A DNA stretch of 44,997 bases from a virus: the IMG/VR virus record IMGVR_UViG_3300025405_000016, positions 1-44,997 of that record. One strand, given 5' to 3'. Shown piece by piece: positions 6,401 to 13,416 of the stretch (positions are counted from its first letter, which is position 1; the number at the start of each line of letters is the position of its first letter). Position numbers and translations under genes: made by a program. The notes below the pieces were generated by a model. It did no database searches, was not told the origin of the DNA, and saw only the letters and a program-made list of their open reading frames with translations.

Positions 6401-6892
6401 ATTAGCAGGGAAGAAGTCAGGGCAACTTATCTCGCCACCGGGTCTCTAAAAGAGGCGGCGCGACTTCATGGGATAAAAGAAGCTACTGTCAGACAATGGG
6501 CAAGGCGTGACTTCTGGGAAACTGCGACAAATGCTCAAAAGCTAGTGAAGAAAGCAGAAGAGATTCAGATTCTTAAAAGAGAGAAAGGGCATTCTGATGC
6601 TGTGCCGGTTTGTAACTCTGCGACAGCTTTGTCACGATCTATAGAGGAGAATGGAAAAGCTTTTCACTCTGCGATGAGCATCGGACTAAACAAAGCGGCC
6701 AACGCCTTAACCGATCTCGACGATCTCTCCGCGCTTGAAGCGTCGCGGAAGATGGTAGACCTTGCCAACGCTGGTAAGACGATCTTCGGGATAGGACAGG
6801 AAAAGGAAGGTGCTATGTTGTCCGTCAATGTCCTACAGTTCGGGTTAGACCAGTTAGCACTTTGTAAGACAGCACAAGGTGAGACATTGTAA
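6383..6892 (+). CDS. Helix-turn-helix DNA-binding protein; possible terminase small subunit or autoregulator
   Basis: A 169-residue protein. Residues about 20-40 (LKEAARLHGIKEATVRQWAR) form a clear helix-turn-helix. The central and C-terminal parts are helical (LEASRKMVDLANAGKTIFGIG) and could mediate oligomerisation. Length and order (HTH then helical oligomerisation region) fit phage small terminase subunits, which are otherwise missing from the window; a transcription regulator is the alternative. The ATG begins one base after a TTGTCTTACA repeat, and the stop codon lies inside an inverted copy. Five more direct copies follow. The protein is the most likely ligand of those repeats. The DNA-binding role is well supported; the terminase idea is inference. 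Confidence 0.65.
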   Translation: MGSRLTISREEVRATYLATGSLKEAARLHGIKEATVRQWARRDFWETATNAQKLVKKAEEIQILKREKGHSDAVPVCNSATALSRSIEENGKAFHSAMSIGLNKAANALTDLDDLSALEASRKMVDLANAGKTIFGIGQEKEGAMLSVNVLQFGLDQLALCKTAQGETL

Positions 6893-7010
6893 GACATCGG
6901 GCGTGTAGTAGCTTGTCTTACACTCGGGTCTTGCTTTGTCTTACAGCGTCGTGCATTGTCTTACACGCATGATGTCCGATCTTGTCTTACATGCTTTAGC
7001 TTGTCTTACA
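6863..7010. repeat. Iteron-like array of TTGTCTTACA (five direct copies plus inverted copies)
   Basis: Exact direct copies start at 6913, 6936, 6956, 6982 and 7001, spacings 23, 20, 26 and 19 bases, so they lie roughly on one face of the helix. The inverted core TGTAAGAC occurs at 6863-6870 and 6888-6895, the latter overlapping the HTH stop codon. Such arrays serve as operators, replication iterons or packaging sites; which one applies is not shown by the sequence. Confidence 0.85.
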
Positions 7011-7147
7011 TAGTCAGACATTAAAAGAATTCTTTTTGTGGGACAAGGCGTGACGGGCACCCCCTTCGGGTCGGGAAGGTTTCACCCGACGATTTGCGAA
7101 AACCCCTATAAAATTTTTCCTAAAAAAGCCGAAGTGACAGCTTTAGA
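7011..7147. other. Noncoding segment with a GC hairpin after the repeat array
   Basis: No gene is seen. GTCGGG (7070-7075) pairs with CCCGAC (7085-7090) around a 9-nt loop, preceded by the GC-rich ggcacccccttcggg. No T-tract follows, so it is not a typical terminator. The position right after the iteron-like array makes it part of the same candidate control or packaging locus. Confidence 0.5.
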
Positions 7148-7375
7148 TCAACGCTTTCTCTTTTGTTTTGCTTCACTCTGTTGTTTCCAATGGCATTTAC
7201 CGTAGATTGTCTTCATTGCTACTGATTCTGGAAGGTCTTGAACGAAGATCTTAAGGCGAAGGGCGTATTCTGGTTCCATGAGGGAGATGAGATGAGAGTA
7301 TTCCTCGCCCTTTGCCGCTAGTAGGGTAGCATCTTTGTAGGCATTGAAGGATAGAGAGTTTTTTTGGTTATACAT
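7148..7375 (-). CDS. Hypothetical protein, 75 aa (uncertain)
   Basis: An ATG-started minus-strand frame: MYNQKNSLSFNAYKDATLLA, acidic middle (EEYSHLISLMEPEYALRL) and a basic tail (SEAKQKRKR). The composition is protein-like and no competing frame covers it, but there is no recognised family, no operon partner and no clear ribosome site. It may be a real orphan gene or a relic. Confidence 0.4.
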   Translation of the reverse strand: MYNQKNSLSFNAYKDATLLAAKGEEYSHLISLMEPEYALRLKIFVQDLPESVAMKTIYGKCHWKQQSEAKQKRKR

Positions 7376-7476
7376 GGTTTTAGTGGGAGATTTGATTTAT
7401 GGAGCAATTTACCATAGTGGGAAATTGATTTATAAATCAATAAGTGGTGATTTGAGTAGGATATTTGATTTATGAG

Positions 7477-7538
7477 TCATGTAAAGATTTGTCGATGTTG
7501 TAGTATTGCTTTAGCAATCATGTAAAGAAATGTCGAAG
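7477..7538. repeat. Two copies of TCATGTAAAGAnnTGTCGA plus a small palindrome
   Basis: Copies begin at 7477 and 7518, 41 bases apart (about four helical turns). Between them ATTGCT-TT-AGCAAT (7505-7518) can form a hairpin. The repeats lie at the 3' end of the minus-strand 128-aa frame. Confidence 0.6.
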
Positions 7539-7863
7539 ACATAAACATGATAGAAAGTATATGTACAGATATTGGTGTTTTATCGACATGAAGGAAAGGA
7601 TAGTTGTTGTTTTGGATGAAGGCATAAAACTCCCCAGAGCCAACTTTCTTATAGTTGGGTTGGGATTGCTTGTTTCCTCGGCCTATCAATGTCCTATGTA
7701 GCCTTATCTCTTGGTGGATTGAAACAAACAAGCGGCTGGCAAGGGACGGAACCACGAGATACAGCTCATCAAGTTTAAGAAGGGAGCGGGTGTTCTTCAG
7801 CAACCCCTTCTGATACCTTCGCCTGTGGCTCGACACGATCTCGATTTCCAGAGGGTACACCAT
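7477..7863 (-). CDS. Hypothetical protein, 128 aa (uncertain)
   Basis: Basic N-terminal half (SSHRRRYQKGLLKNTRSLLK), then SQPNYKKVGSGEFYAFIQN and a hydrophobic C-terminus. The stop codon lies in the first of two copies of a TCATGTAAAGA repeat (7477 and 7518). Basic character and the neighbouring repeats are loosely reminiscent of small DNA-binding proteins, but I recognise no family. It could be a decayed gene. Confidence 0.4.
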   Translation of the reverse strand: MVYPLEIEIVSSHRRRYQKGLLKNTRSLLKLDELYLVVPSLASRLFVSIHQEIRLHRTLIGRGNKQSQPNYKKVGSGEFYAFIQNNNYPFLHVDKTPISVHILSIMFMSSTFLYMIAKAILQHRQIFT

Positions 7864-7933
7864 CTTCCAGTCTTGCTGGTTGATTCGTGAAAAATAGGCT
7901 TGCGGATTGGGAATGTCAAGCTATTGTTTTATC

Positions 7934-8010
7934 GCAGTCCCATGTTCCAAGGATAGGCGAGAAGCTCTCCAAAAGCATCTGGGTTGGTTCGATTCCAACG
8001 GGCTGTGCCA
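7934..8010 (+). tRNA. tRNA-Trp (CCA anticodon), candidate
   Basis: 77 nt with an encoded CCA end. Acceptor GCAGTCC (7934-7940) pairs with GGGCTGT (8000-8006) including two G-U pairs. Anticodon stem AAGCT/AGCAT (one mismatch) closes the loop CTCCAAA at 7967-7973, the classical Trp loop with U33 and anticodon CCA. T arm GTTGG-TTCGATT-CCAAC is canonical. The D arm is weak (TGTT/GGCG, mostly G-U, loop with GG), and the terminal G-U pair is unusual. It overlaps a meaningless frame on the same strand. It may be functional or slightly decayed. Confidence 0.65.
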
Positions 8011-8037
8011 CTTTATATTATCATCAATATGTAAAGC

Positions 8038-8090
8038 TGTCCTTTATAAAAGGACACATTTTCAATAATCTGTCCTTCTCAAAAGGACAG
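8038..8090 (+). repeat. Twin hairpins built on TGTCCTT / AAGGACA
   Basis: Two successive perfect hairpins: TGTCCTTT-ATA-AAAGGACA (8038-8056) and CTGTCCTT-CTCAAA-type loop-AAGGACAG (8070-8090). The shared arms make them direct repeats of a palindrome, 33 bases apart. They could be tandem operators at DNA level or an RNA structure downstream of the tRNA-Trp. Confidence 0.75.
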
Positions 8091-8120
8091 AATGTAGTAG
8101 TTCTTAGACATATCTCCGTT

Positions 8121-8159
8121 CATGGTAGCGTGAACACTACACTTGGGAACTGTACCATG
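8121..8159 (+). repeat. Inverted repeat CATGGTA ... TACCATG
   Basis: CATGGTA (8121-8127) and TACCATG (8153-8159) form a 7-bp stem enclosing 25 bases. It belongs to the hairpin-rich noncoding region between the tRNA and the methyltransferase gene. Confidence 0.55.
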
Positions 8160-8536
8160 CATTTAGAATGTAGTCTAATCGGATCGCTGTTTGTTTAGAT
8201 TATAGTCAATAGATGAAGCGTGAGTTCATTTCAGATACAATTCCTAAACATTTATTGGGAAGTGCATAGGTTTTGTAATGGAACTGGTGATGCCATATCG
8301 GGTATAATCTGGTGTTGATTCGGGTAAATTGTTCCAGATCGGGTGTAATTTTATTGAATGGGAACCACTAGATCTTATTAATTGTGTACTATCTATTGAT
8401 AGTAAGTAAGTTATACCATTTTTAAGTGGTAGGTTTTGTCAGAAATAATGGTAGTTTTTTCCGTCAAGGTGTTAATAAAATGAGTGCATATTTTTAACAG
8501 ATTACTCTGTTCCTCCTAGACAAAACATTTCAGATA
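8160..8536. other. Noncoding region with spaced repeats and palindromes before the methyltransferase gene
   Basis: No gene seen. TCGGGT followed by an A/T stretch occurs three times, at 8298, 8320 and 8339 (spacing 22 and 19). ACTATC-TATT-GATAGT (8388-8403) is a perfect palindrome, TACCA...TGGTA (about 8413-8430) and AACAG-ATTACT-CTGTT (8496-8511) are further hairpins. With the tRNA and twin hairpins it makes about 670 bases of structured noncoding DNA, a plausible regulatory region for the rightward virion genes. No clear promoter is seen. Confidence 0.5.
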
Positions 8537-9202
8537 GTGCAAGCAAGTGTGGTGAAGATATTGCCCAATGGAATAGCTGTGATTGAAGGAGACACCCATA
8601 TATCGAAGTGGGTGGAGGAATCTGGGCGTTTGGATCACGATCAGTATGCTTTGCCGATTATTCTGGAGCATATTGAGGAATGGGATTGGGTGGTGGATGG
8701 AGGGGCTTTTATTGGGGATCATACTAGGGCATATCTAGATAAGGTGAAGGGAGGAGTTGTGATGGCATTTGAACCTAATGCTGATGCCTTTGAGTGCCTT
8801 GTTCACAACTGCCCAGAGGCAGATACTATCCCTTTGGGATTATCTGATAACTCTGCTCCTGCTTGGTTGGAGAAGAGAGCAAACGCAGGGGCTTCTATTG
8901 TAGGGAATGGAGATATTGGGAACTGGATTCAGTTGGTAGAACTTGATAGCTTTAAGCTCCCGAAGCTGAATTTCTTGAAGCTGGATGTGGAGGGGTGCGA
9001 GTTAAAGGCATTGAAGGGGGCAAAGAAGACTATTGAGAGGCGCAGGCCGAAGATGTGGATTGAGATCAATGAATATGCTCTGAACCAGCAGGATGCCTCT
9101 GCCACAGAGATTTATCGGTTCCTAGAGCAGTTTGATTATGATATTACTCCCTTCCCAGAGGCAGGGATTCCCCAATACGACATTCTCTGCATTCCCAAGT
9201 GA
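8537..9202 (+). CDS. FkbM-family methyltransferase
   Basis: A 221-residue SAM-dependent methyltransferase. SAM-binding motif I VVDGGAFIGDHT is at residues 52-63, FEPN at 78-81 and the FkbM signature LKLDVEGCELKALKGA at about 147-162. FkbM enzymes O-methylate sugars, polyketides and other small molecules. The start is GTG at 8537 (GTGs at 8549 and 8552 are alternatives; no ATG is available near the N-terminus). It overlaps the glycosyltransferase-like gene by GTGA, so the two are translationally coupled and probably act together, for instance on a glycan attached to virion or host surface. The substrate is unknown. Confidence 0.85.
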   Translation: MQASVVKILPNGIAVIEGDTHISKWVEESGRLDHDQYALPIILEHIEEWDWVVDGGAFIGDHTRAYLDKVKGGVVMAFEPNADAFECLVHNCPEADTIPLGLSDNSAPAWLEKRANAGASIVGNGDIGNWIQLVELDSFKLPKLNFLKLDVEGCELKALKGAKKTIERRRPKMWIEINEYALNQQDASATEIYRFLEQFDYDITPFPEAGIPQYDILCIPK

Positions 9203-9879
9203 GCGTCGATCTATTCATAAGAACCTACGCAGCAGATTGCGGCTGGCTTGAATTGTGCTTCAAGTCTATCCAGAAGTATGTCTCTGGCTATAATCGAATC
9301 CATATCGCTGTTCCTGCAAATGACTATCCCCGTCTTCCAGATGTGGGTCACTCGGAGGTTCATCTAGTACATGATTCCTGTACAGGTTATCTTGCACAGC
9401 AAGTCACCAAGCTGTATGCCGATGATTATTGCAATGCTGATTTTATCTGCCATGTGGATTCAGATTGCATCTTTAATGTTCCTCTCAATGTTGAAGACTT
9501 GATAGTCGACGGGAAGCCCGTTTATCTCGTCGAGGATGGCGTAGAATCGCCTTGGCCTCCCATTATGCGTAAAGCACTAGGGTGGGATACTAAAACCGAT
9601 TATATGCGGCGGCATCCCTTCGTCTTCCCTCGCCCTCTGTATGCGGAGTTTAGGGCATGGATGAAGAAAAAGCATGATATGGAGCTAAAGGATTATATTG
9701 CTGGACAGCCTCGGCATGAGTTTTCAGAGTTCAACTGCTTTGGAGCTTGGTGCGATAGGTTTAGGCACGATCAATTTGAATGGAAGCATCCTTCAGAGTT
9801 CCCTACTTACTGCAAGCAATTTTGGTCATATTCTGGGGTTCAAAACCACATTGAAGAAATTAAAAAACTGATTGAATAA
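9199..9879 (+). CDS. Glycosyltransferase-like protein with DxD motif
   Basis: 226 residues. N-terminus VDLFIRTYAADCGWLELC resembles nucleotide-sugar-binding folds, and FICHVDSDCIF (residues about 82-92) carries the metal-binding DxD of GT-A enzymes. The start GTG overlaps the methyltransferase stop. It resembles DUF6492-type glycosyltransferase-like proteins, although this family assignment is tentative. Together with the FkbM gene it forms a two-gene sugar-modification cassette in front of the virion genes. Confidence 0.7.
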   Translation: MSVDLFIRTYAADCGWLELCFKSIQKYVSGYNRIHIAVPANDYPRLPDVGHSEVHLVHDSCTGYLAQQVTKLYADDYCNADFICHVDSDCIFNVPLNVEDLIVDGKPVYLVEDGVESPWPPIMRKALGWDTKTDYMRRHPFVFPRPLYAEFRAWMKKKHDMELKDYIAGQPRHEFSEFNCFGAWCDRFRHDQFEWKHPSEFPTYCKQFWSYSGVQNHIEEIKKLIE

Positions 9880-9906
9880 TGTGCAAATTTGCAATATTGT
9901 TCAACA

Positions 9907-10491
9907 ATGAGCCTAGAAAAAAAGAAACGGGGATTTATCAGAGAAGACGGAATGGTTCTTGCGGCAACGCATAAACTTCCGAATGGCGAGATTTATGAGT
10001 ATTATGTTACTCCTCAAAAGTTAGAGGAAATAAAATTAAAGAATCGAATTAAAATGCGTAAATACACGCAGGATCACAAAGAAGAAAACAGAAAAAGATC
10101 ACAGGATTGGAGAGATGCCAACAGGGAAAGATTTAGGGAAATGTGCAGAGAAAATTACAGAAAAAACAAAGAAAGGGTTAGGCTGAAGGGAATTAAGTGG
10201 AGAAAAGAAAATATGGGTGCATTCAAAGCATCTCAAGCTAAAAGAAGAGCAAGGGAAAGGAATGCAACAGTACCTTTAACAAAAGAGGAAAGAGGGCTTG
10301 TAAGTTGCATATATTCAATGTGCAGGAGGTTGAATGAATGCACCACTCTTGAATTTCATGTTGACCACATTATACCGCTATCAAAAGGGGGATTGCATCA
10401 CCCAGAAAACTTGCAAATCCTACCCAAGAATATAAATTTGATGAAGGCAACAAGGCTTGACTTCGACGCAAAGAAGATCCTTGCAAGTTAG
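9907..10491 (+). CDS. HNH homing-type endonuclease (RxDG family, copy 1)
   Basis: 194 residues in three parts. The N-terminal module KKRGFIREDGMVL...YYVTPQKLEEI recurs in three other genes here. A basic repetitive linker with R..N.E..R spacing follows. The C-terminal HNH nuclease has LEFHVDHIIPLSKGG followed by LHHPENLQI and NINLMKA. ATG 9907 is preferred over a TTG at 9889. It lies between the glycosyltransferase-like gene and the virion module, in an otherwise continuous rightward gene run, as expected for an inserted selfish endonuclease gene. Confidence 0.85.
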   Translation: MSLEKKKRGFIREDGMVLAATHKLPNGEIYEYYVTPQKLEEIKLKNRIKMRKYTQDHKEENRKRSQDWRDANRERFREMCRENYRKNKERVRLKGIKWRKENMGAFKASQAKRRARERNATVPLTKEERGLVSCIYSMCRRLNECTTLEFHVDHIIPLSKGGLHHPENLQILPKNINLMKATRLDFDAKKILAS

Positions 10492-10515
10492 AAGGTTAGG
10501 ATCTAATAAGCTGGG

Positions 10516-10764
10516 ATGCCAGCTTCCCCATCCAAAGACGATCCAAATGAGGAAGTAAGTGCAGTAATTAAGCAGTTAAGGGCAATAGCTGGAGAGCATT
10601 TTGAAGTAGCCCTTATCTTGTTGAGCAGGGAAGAGGATGGAAGAACAGAGTATTACCACACAGTTCTTGGAAATCATTTTGCAGTTAAAGGCATTGCAGA
10701 GGCTTACATGGATGGAGAGTTTGAGCCAATGGATGAAGATACAGAATGGCTGGAAGAAGACTAA
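10516..10764 (+). CDS. Hypothetical protein, 82 aa
   Basis: Strongly acidic protein with the central segment EHFEVALILLSREEDGRTEY and an acidic tail (EPMDEDTEWLEED). The core alternates hydrophobic residues like a beta strand pair. It is followed by a possible promoter and then the virion genes. No function recognised. Confidence 0.6.
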   Translation: MPASPSKDDPNEEVSAVIKQLRAIAGEHFEVALILLSREEDGRTEYYHTVLGNHFAVKGIAEAYMDGEFEPMDEDTEWLEED

Positions 10765-10770
10765 ACTCCC

Positions 10771-10799
10771 TTGACCTTATTCAAGAAGGTTAGTAATCA
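10771..10799 (+). promoter_or_regulatory. Weak candidate promoter ahead of the virion genes
   Basis: TTGACC (10771-10776), 17-bp spacer, TAATCA. The same CCCTTGACCT string occurs again before the broken HNH gene at about 25587. Placement before the connector gene is sensible, but the -10 box is poor. Confidence 0.25.
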
Positions 10800-10810
10800 G
10801 TAGGATACTC

Positions 10811-11539
10811 ATGCCGTCTCTTACCTTTTCACAGGCTAAAACTCTGTTCGCTCCTTATATTACGAGCCAAGGATCGACTGACCCTGTGGTTGGATCTGCG
10901 ATTAACTTCGTGAATGAGAGGCTTATCTCCTCTGGGCAATGGCGTGGCAATAGGTTTGCCTATAACTTTACTGTCTCTCAAGACTCCGCAGGAAACTATT
11001 ACTTCGATACAGTCCCCGGAATTGAATCTGTTATGAGGGTTATTGCCCTTGATACCACCTACATGACTGGTGAGATTGCCGATGTCATGTCTGATTGGTA
11101 TCCTTGGAACTCAAATGGGATCGGTTATATGTCCCCGACCTATGTTGGGGATACTGAAATCATCCGATTGGGAAACTCTCCTGTTTACCCCCTTCCATCT
11201 GGAGATGGATCTGGTCACTACACCTCTGACACCCAGCGTTATCGAGTTATTGGAAAGATCCCAGAGACAAGGACGATGATGTGTTTGGTTCGCAGGGGAT
11301 ATGTTCCCCTTGTTAATGACACGGATGTTGTTGTTCCATCCAACCGTAACGCATACCGTTATGGATGCCAAGCCTATAACTACGAGAACATCAACGAGTT
11401 AGAGAGGGCGCAAGTCTATTGGGATTTGGCTTACAAGGCTCTTAACGATGAAAGCATTGCCTTTGAAGAGGGGAGTTCTGAACAGGTTGAGATTCAAATG
11501 AAAGCATTCGCCCCCGGCATCATCCAAAACCTAATCTAA
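10811..11539 (+). CDS. Putative head-tail connector / tail tubular-like virion protein
   Basis: 242 residues. The N-terminus has SAINFVNERLISSGQWRG, a pattern like those of podovirus connector or tail-tubular-A-type proteins, followed by a largely beta region (FAYNFTVSQDSAGNYYFDTV) and a helical C-terminus (NELERAQVYWDLAYKAL). It opens the rightward virion block and is followed 2 bases later by the next gene. The assignment rests on motif memory and position. Confidence 0.5.
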   Translation: MPSLTFSQAKTLFAPYITSQGSTDPVVGSAINFVNERLISSGQWRGNRFAYNFTVSQDSAGNYYFDTVPGIESVMRVIALDTTYMTGEIADVMSDWYPWNSNGIGYMSPTYVGDTEIIRLGNSPVYPLPSGDGSGHYTSDTQRYRVIGKIPETRTMMCLVRRGYVPLVNDTDVVVPSNRNAYRYGCQAYNYENINELERAQVYWDLAYKALNDESIAFEEGSSEQVEIQMKAFAPGIIQNLI

Positions 11540-11540
11540 C

Positions 11541-12356
11541 ATGGCCTATCCGAACACCAACCCTTACCTTCTTAAAAACCCATTTCAGACGGCAATGTTG
11601 GGGGTTAGAGATGATTCGGTGTTCGATAGGTATAGCCCATCACCAACCCTCTCTCCAAGTCAAGCCGCCAAGATTGTAGGAAATCCAACAATGGCACAAT
11701 ACAATCACTTTTTAGGGCCAACAGTAGGAAACGCAGAAGATCAAGTCCCGTGGCAAGCAAGAGATCTTTACCAGCCAACTGAAGATTACCTTTCAAACAT
11801 TTTTGAATTGGCTCCATCAACTGAAGACTTCAATCCAGAAGACACATCTATTCCGTCTTCTAAATCTCCTATCGGAGTTCCATCTGCCCAGAACACAGCA
11901 CAGAGAGGACAAGCCTCTTCAAATGCTTTGATGGACGCACACAAGGCAGTTCTTGATCTTTCGCAGGGTCAATACGCTGGATTTGAGAAAGACATTAGAG
12001 GCAATGTGATTGGTGCGACTGGAAGGGAATACAGAGATCCAGAGTCGGGTAAGGTACTTGCCAAAACAGCAGACTGGAAAGCTGACATTGGAGGTCTTGG
12101 TCGCCCTTACACCCCCGGGCTTGACGCATTTAAGAACGCTCAAATACAAAGTCAAAAAGCATCAGCCGCCGCCGCTTCAACACCAGAAGCAATCAAGTCA
12201 GAGCAGAATAGGAAGCAGTTCCTTGAATCCCAATATGGAGCAGGAAACATTCCCGCATCATCGTTGACTGCAACACAGCAAACTAGGGCGGCTTCTGGAG
12301 CCTCTCCCTTTGCGGAGGCTCTGAAGAAGAAACCAGAAACCAACCCAACCGTTTAA
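11541..12356 (+). CDS. Hypothetical virion-associated protein, 271 aa
   Basis: Low-complexity, Pro/Ser/Ala/Gln-rich protein (PSPTLSPSQAAKIVG; AQIQSQKASAAAASTPEAI) without an enzymatic motif. Such disordered proteins are common among internal or ejected podovirus proteins. It is packed between the connector-like gene and the coiled-coil gene with gaps of 1 and 4 bases. Confidence 0.5.
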   Translation: MAYPNTNPYLLKNPFQTAMLGVRDDSVFDRYSPSPTLSPSQAAKIVGNPTMAQYNHFLGPTVGNAEDQVPWQARDLYQPTEDYLSNIFELAPSTEDFNPEDTSIPSSKSPIGVPSAQNTAQRGQASSNALMDAHKAVLDLSQGQYAGFEKDIRGNVIGATGREYRDPESGKVLAKTADWKADIGGLGRPYTPGLDAFKNAQIQSQKASAAAASTPEAIKSEQNRKQFLESQYGAGNIPASSLTATQQTRAASGASPFAEALKKKPETNPTV

Positions 12357-12360
12357 TACT

Positions 12361-13416
12361 ATGGCAGGAACACCATCTGGAAGATCTATCGTTCAAGATA
12401 TTCGTGTCGGAGGAGGGGGATATGGAAGGATGGGTAATCCGTATGCCGAGTCTTTTGCTGGCGATTTAGCCGCATTGAACCTTGGATGGAAGGCTCAAGA
12501 ACAAGAACGCCTTCAAAAAGGATTTGAACTTTCTGAAGAAAGGGAAAAGCGCAAAGAGGTTGAAGATCAGCGGAGGTATGATTTCCAACAGCAAATGGAA
12601 AAAAGAAGGATGGAGCATGAAAACTTCATGCAACAAAGGGCTTATGATCTGGATCTTGCAAAGCAAAAGCATCAAGAACTTCTTGAAAAGGTCGCCGCTC
12701 AAAAGGAAGAAAACAATTACAGGACTGGTCAGATCTCCTCTATGCTTGAGTTAATTGACCCTACTGATGAAAATGCTCACAAGCAATTAGAAGAAATTGC
12801 ATCAAGTGATGATTTTAAGAAGGTTGGGTTGCGACAGGGTGGTAATATGCTTGCCATGCAAATCAACAAGGTAAAATCAAACATTCAAAAGTATAGGCAG
12901 GCACAAGAGGCAAAGGCAGACATGGATGCCAAGATGCAACAAGGATGGACTCCAAAAACATTTACTGACGCAAATGGAGTTTCTCGTACAACGCTTGAGC
13001 CTCCAAAGGTTGTTGACTACAACAAGCAGGCTAAAGAATTTGAAACCAGATACAAGATTCCTTCTGCCGCACTCAATGTTCCTCTTGGAGCAAGGGCTGG
13101 ATCTATCCAGACGATGAGGGGTAATATCGTCGATGGCGCATTCAAGCCAGATCCAGAAGGTGAGTATGTAAGGGCTGTTGACAAGACAAACCCAACCAGA
13201 AAGAAGGAAGCATTGATCCCATATGAAGACTTCTCTTCTGCACAGCAATCCATGTCTGGCAAATCTCAATCTGGGGCTGGAATGGCGGGAGGAACCGCTT
13301 TCTTCCCATCAACTCCCTTGCCTTCACCTACTCCGCAAGCTACAACTGAACAACCCCAGCAAACCCAAAGGTACATCTACGACCCATCTACAGGAAACCT
13401 TAATCCTCAACAGTAA
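12361..13416 (+). CDS. Coiled-coil virion protein, probable internal/ejection protein, 351 aa
   Basis: A Gly-rich N-terminus is followed by a long charged coiled coil (residues about 40-125, e.g. EREKRKEVEDQRRYDFQQQ). A mixed central region follows, then a Pro/Gln/Thr-rich tail ending YIYDPSTGNLNPQQ. The stop overlaps the ATG of the giant gene (TAATG), so the two are coupled. A partner role with the giant protein in the virion core is likely but inferred. Confidence 0.55.
   Translation: MAGTPSGRSIVQDIRVGGGGYGRMGNPYAESFAGDLAALNLGWKAQEQERLQKGFELSEEREKRKEVEDQRRYDFQQQMEKRRMEHENFMQQRAYDLDLAKQKHQELLEKVAAQKEENNYRTGQISSMLELIDPTDENAHKQLEEIASSDDFKKVGLRQGGNMLAMQINKVKSNIQKYRQAQEAKADMDAKMQQGWTPKTFTDANGVSRTTLEPPKVVDYNKQAKEFETRYKIPSAALNVPLGARAGSIQTMRGNIVDGAFKPDPEGEYVRAVDKTNPTRKKEALIPYEDFSSAQQSMSGKSQSGAGMAGGTAFFPSTPLPSPTPQATTEQPQQTQRYIYDPSTGNLNPQQ

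Noticed and set aside
6863-7010. CRISPR array
   Set aside because: Repeats are only 10 bases with 9-16-base spacers and occur in both orientations; no cas genes are present.
7887-8198. 103-codon plus-strand frame in the noncoding island
   Set aside because: It overlaps the tRNA-Trp candidate and the twin hairpins completely and reads like random sequence (Ser/Cys/Val mixture without domain).
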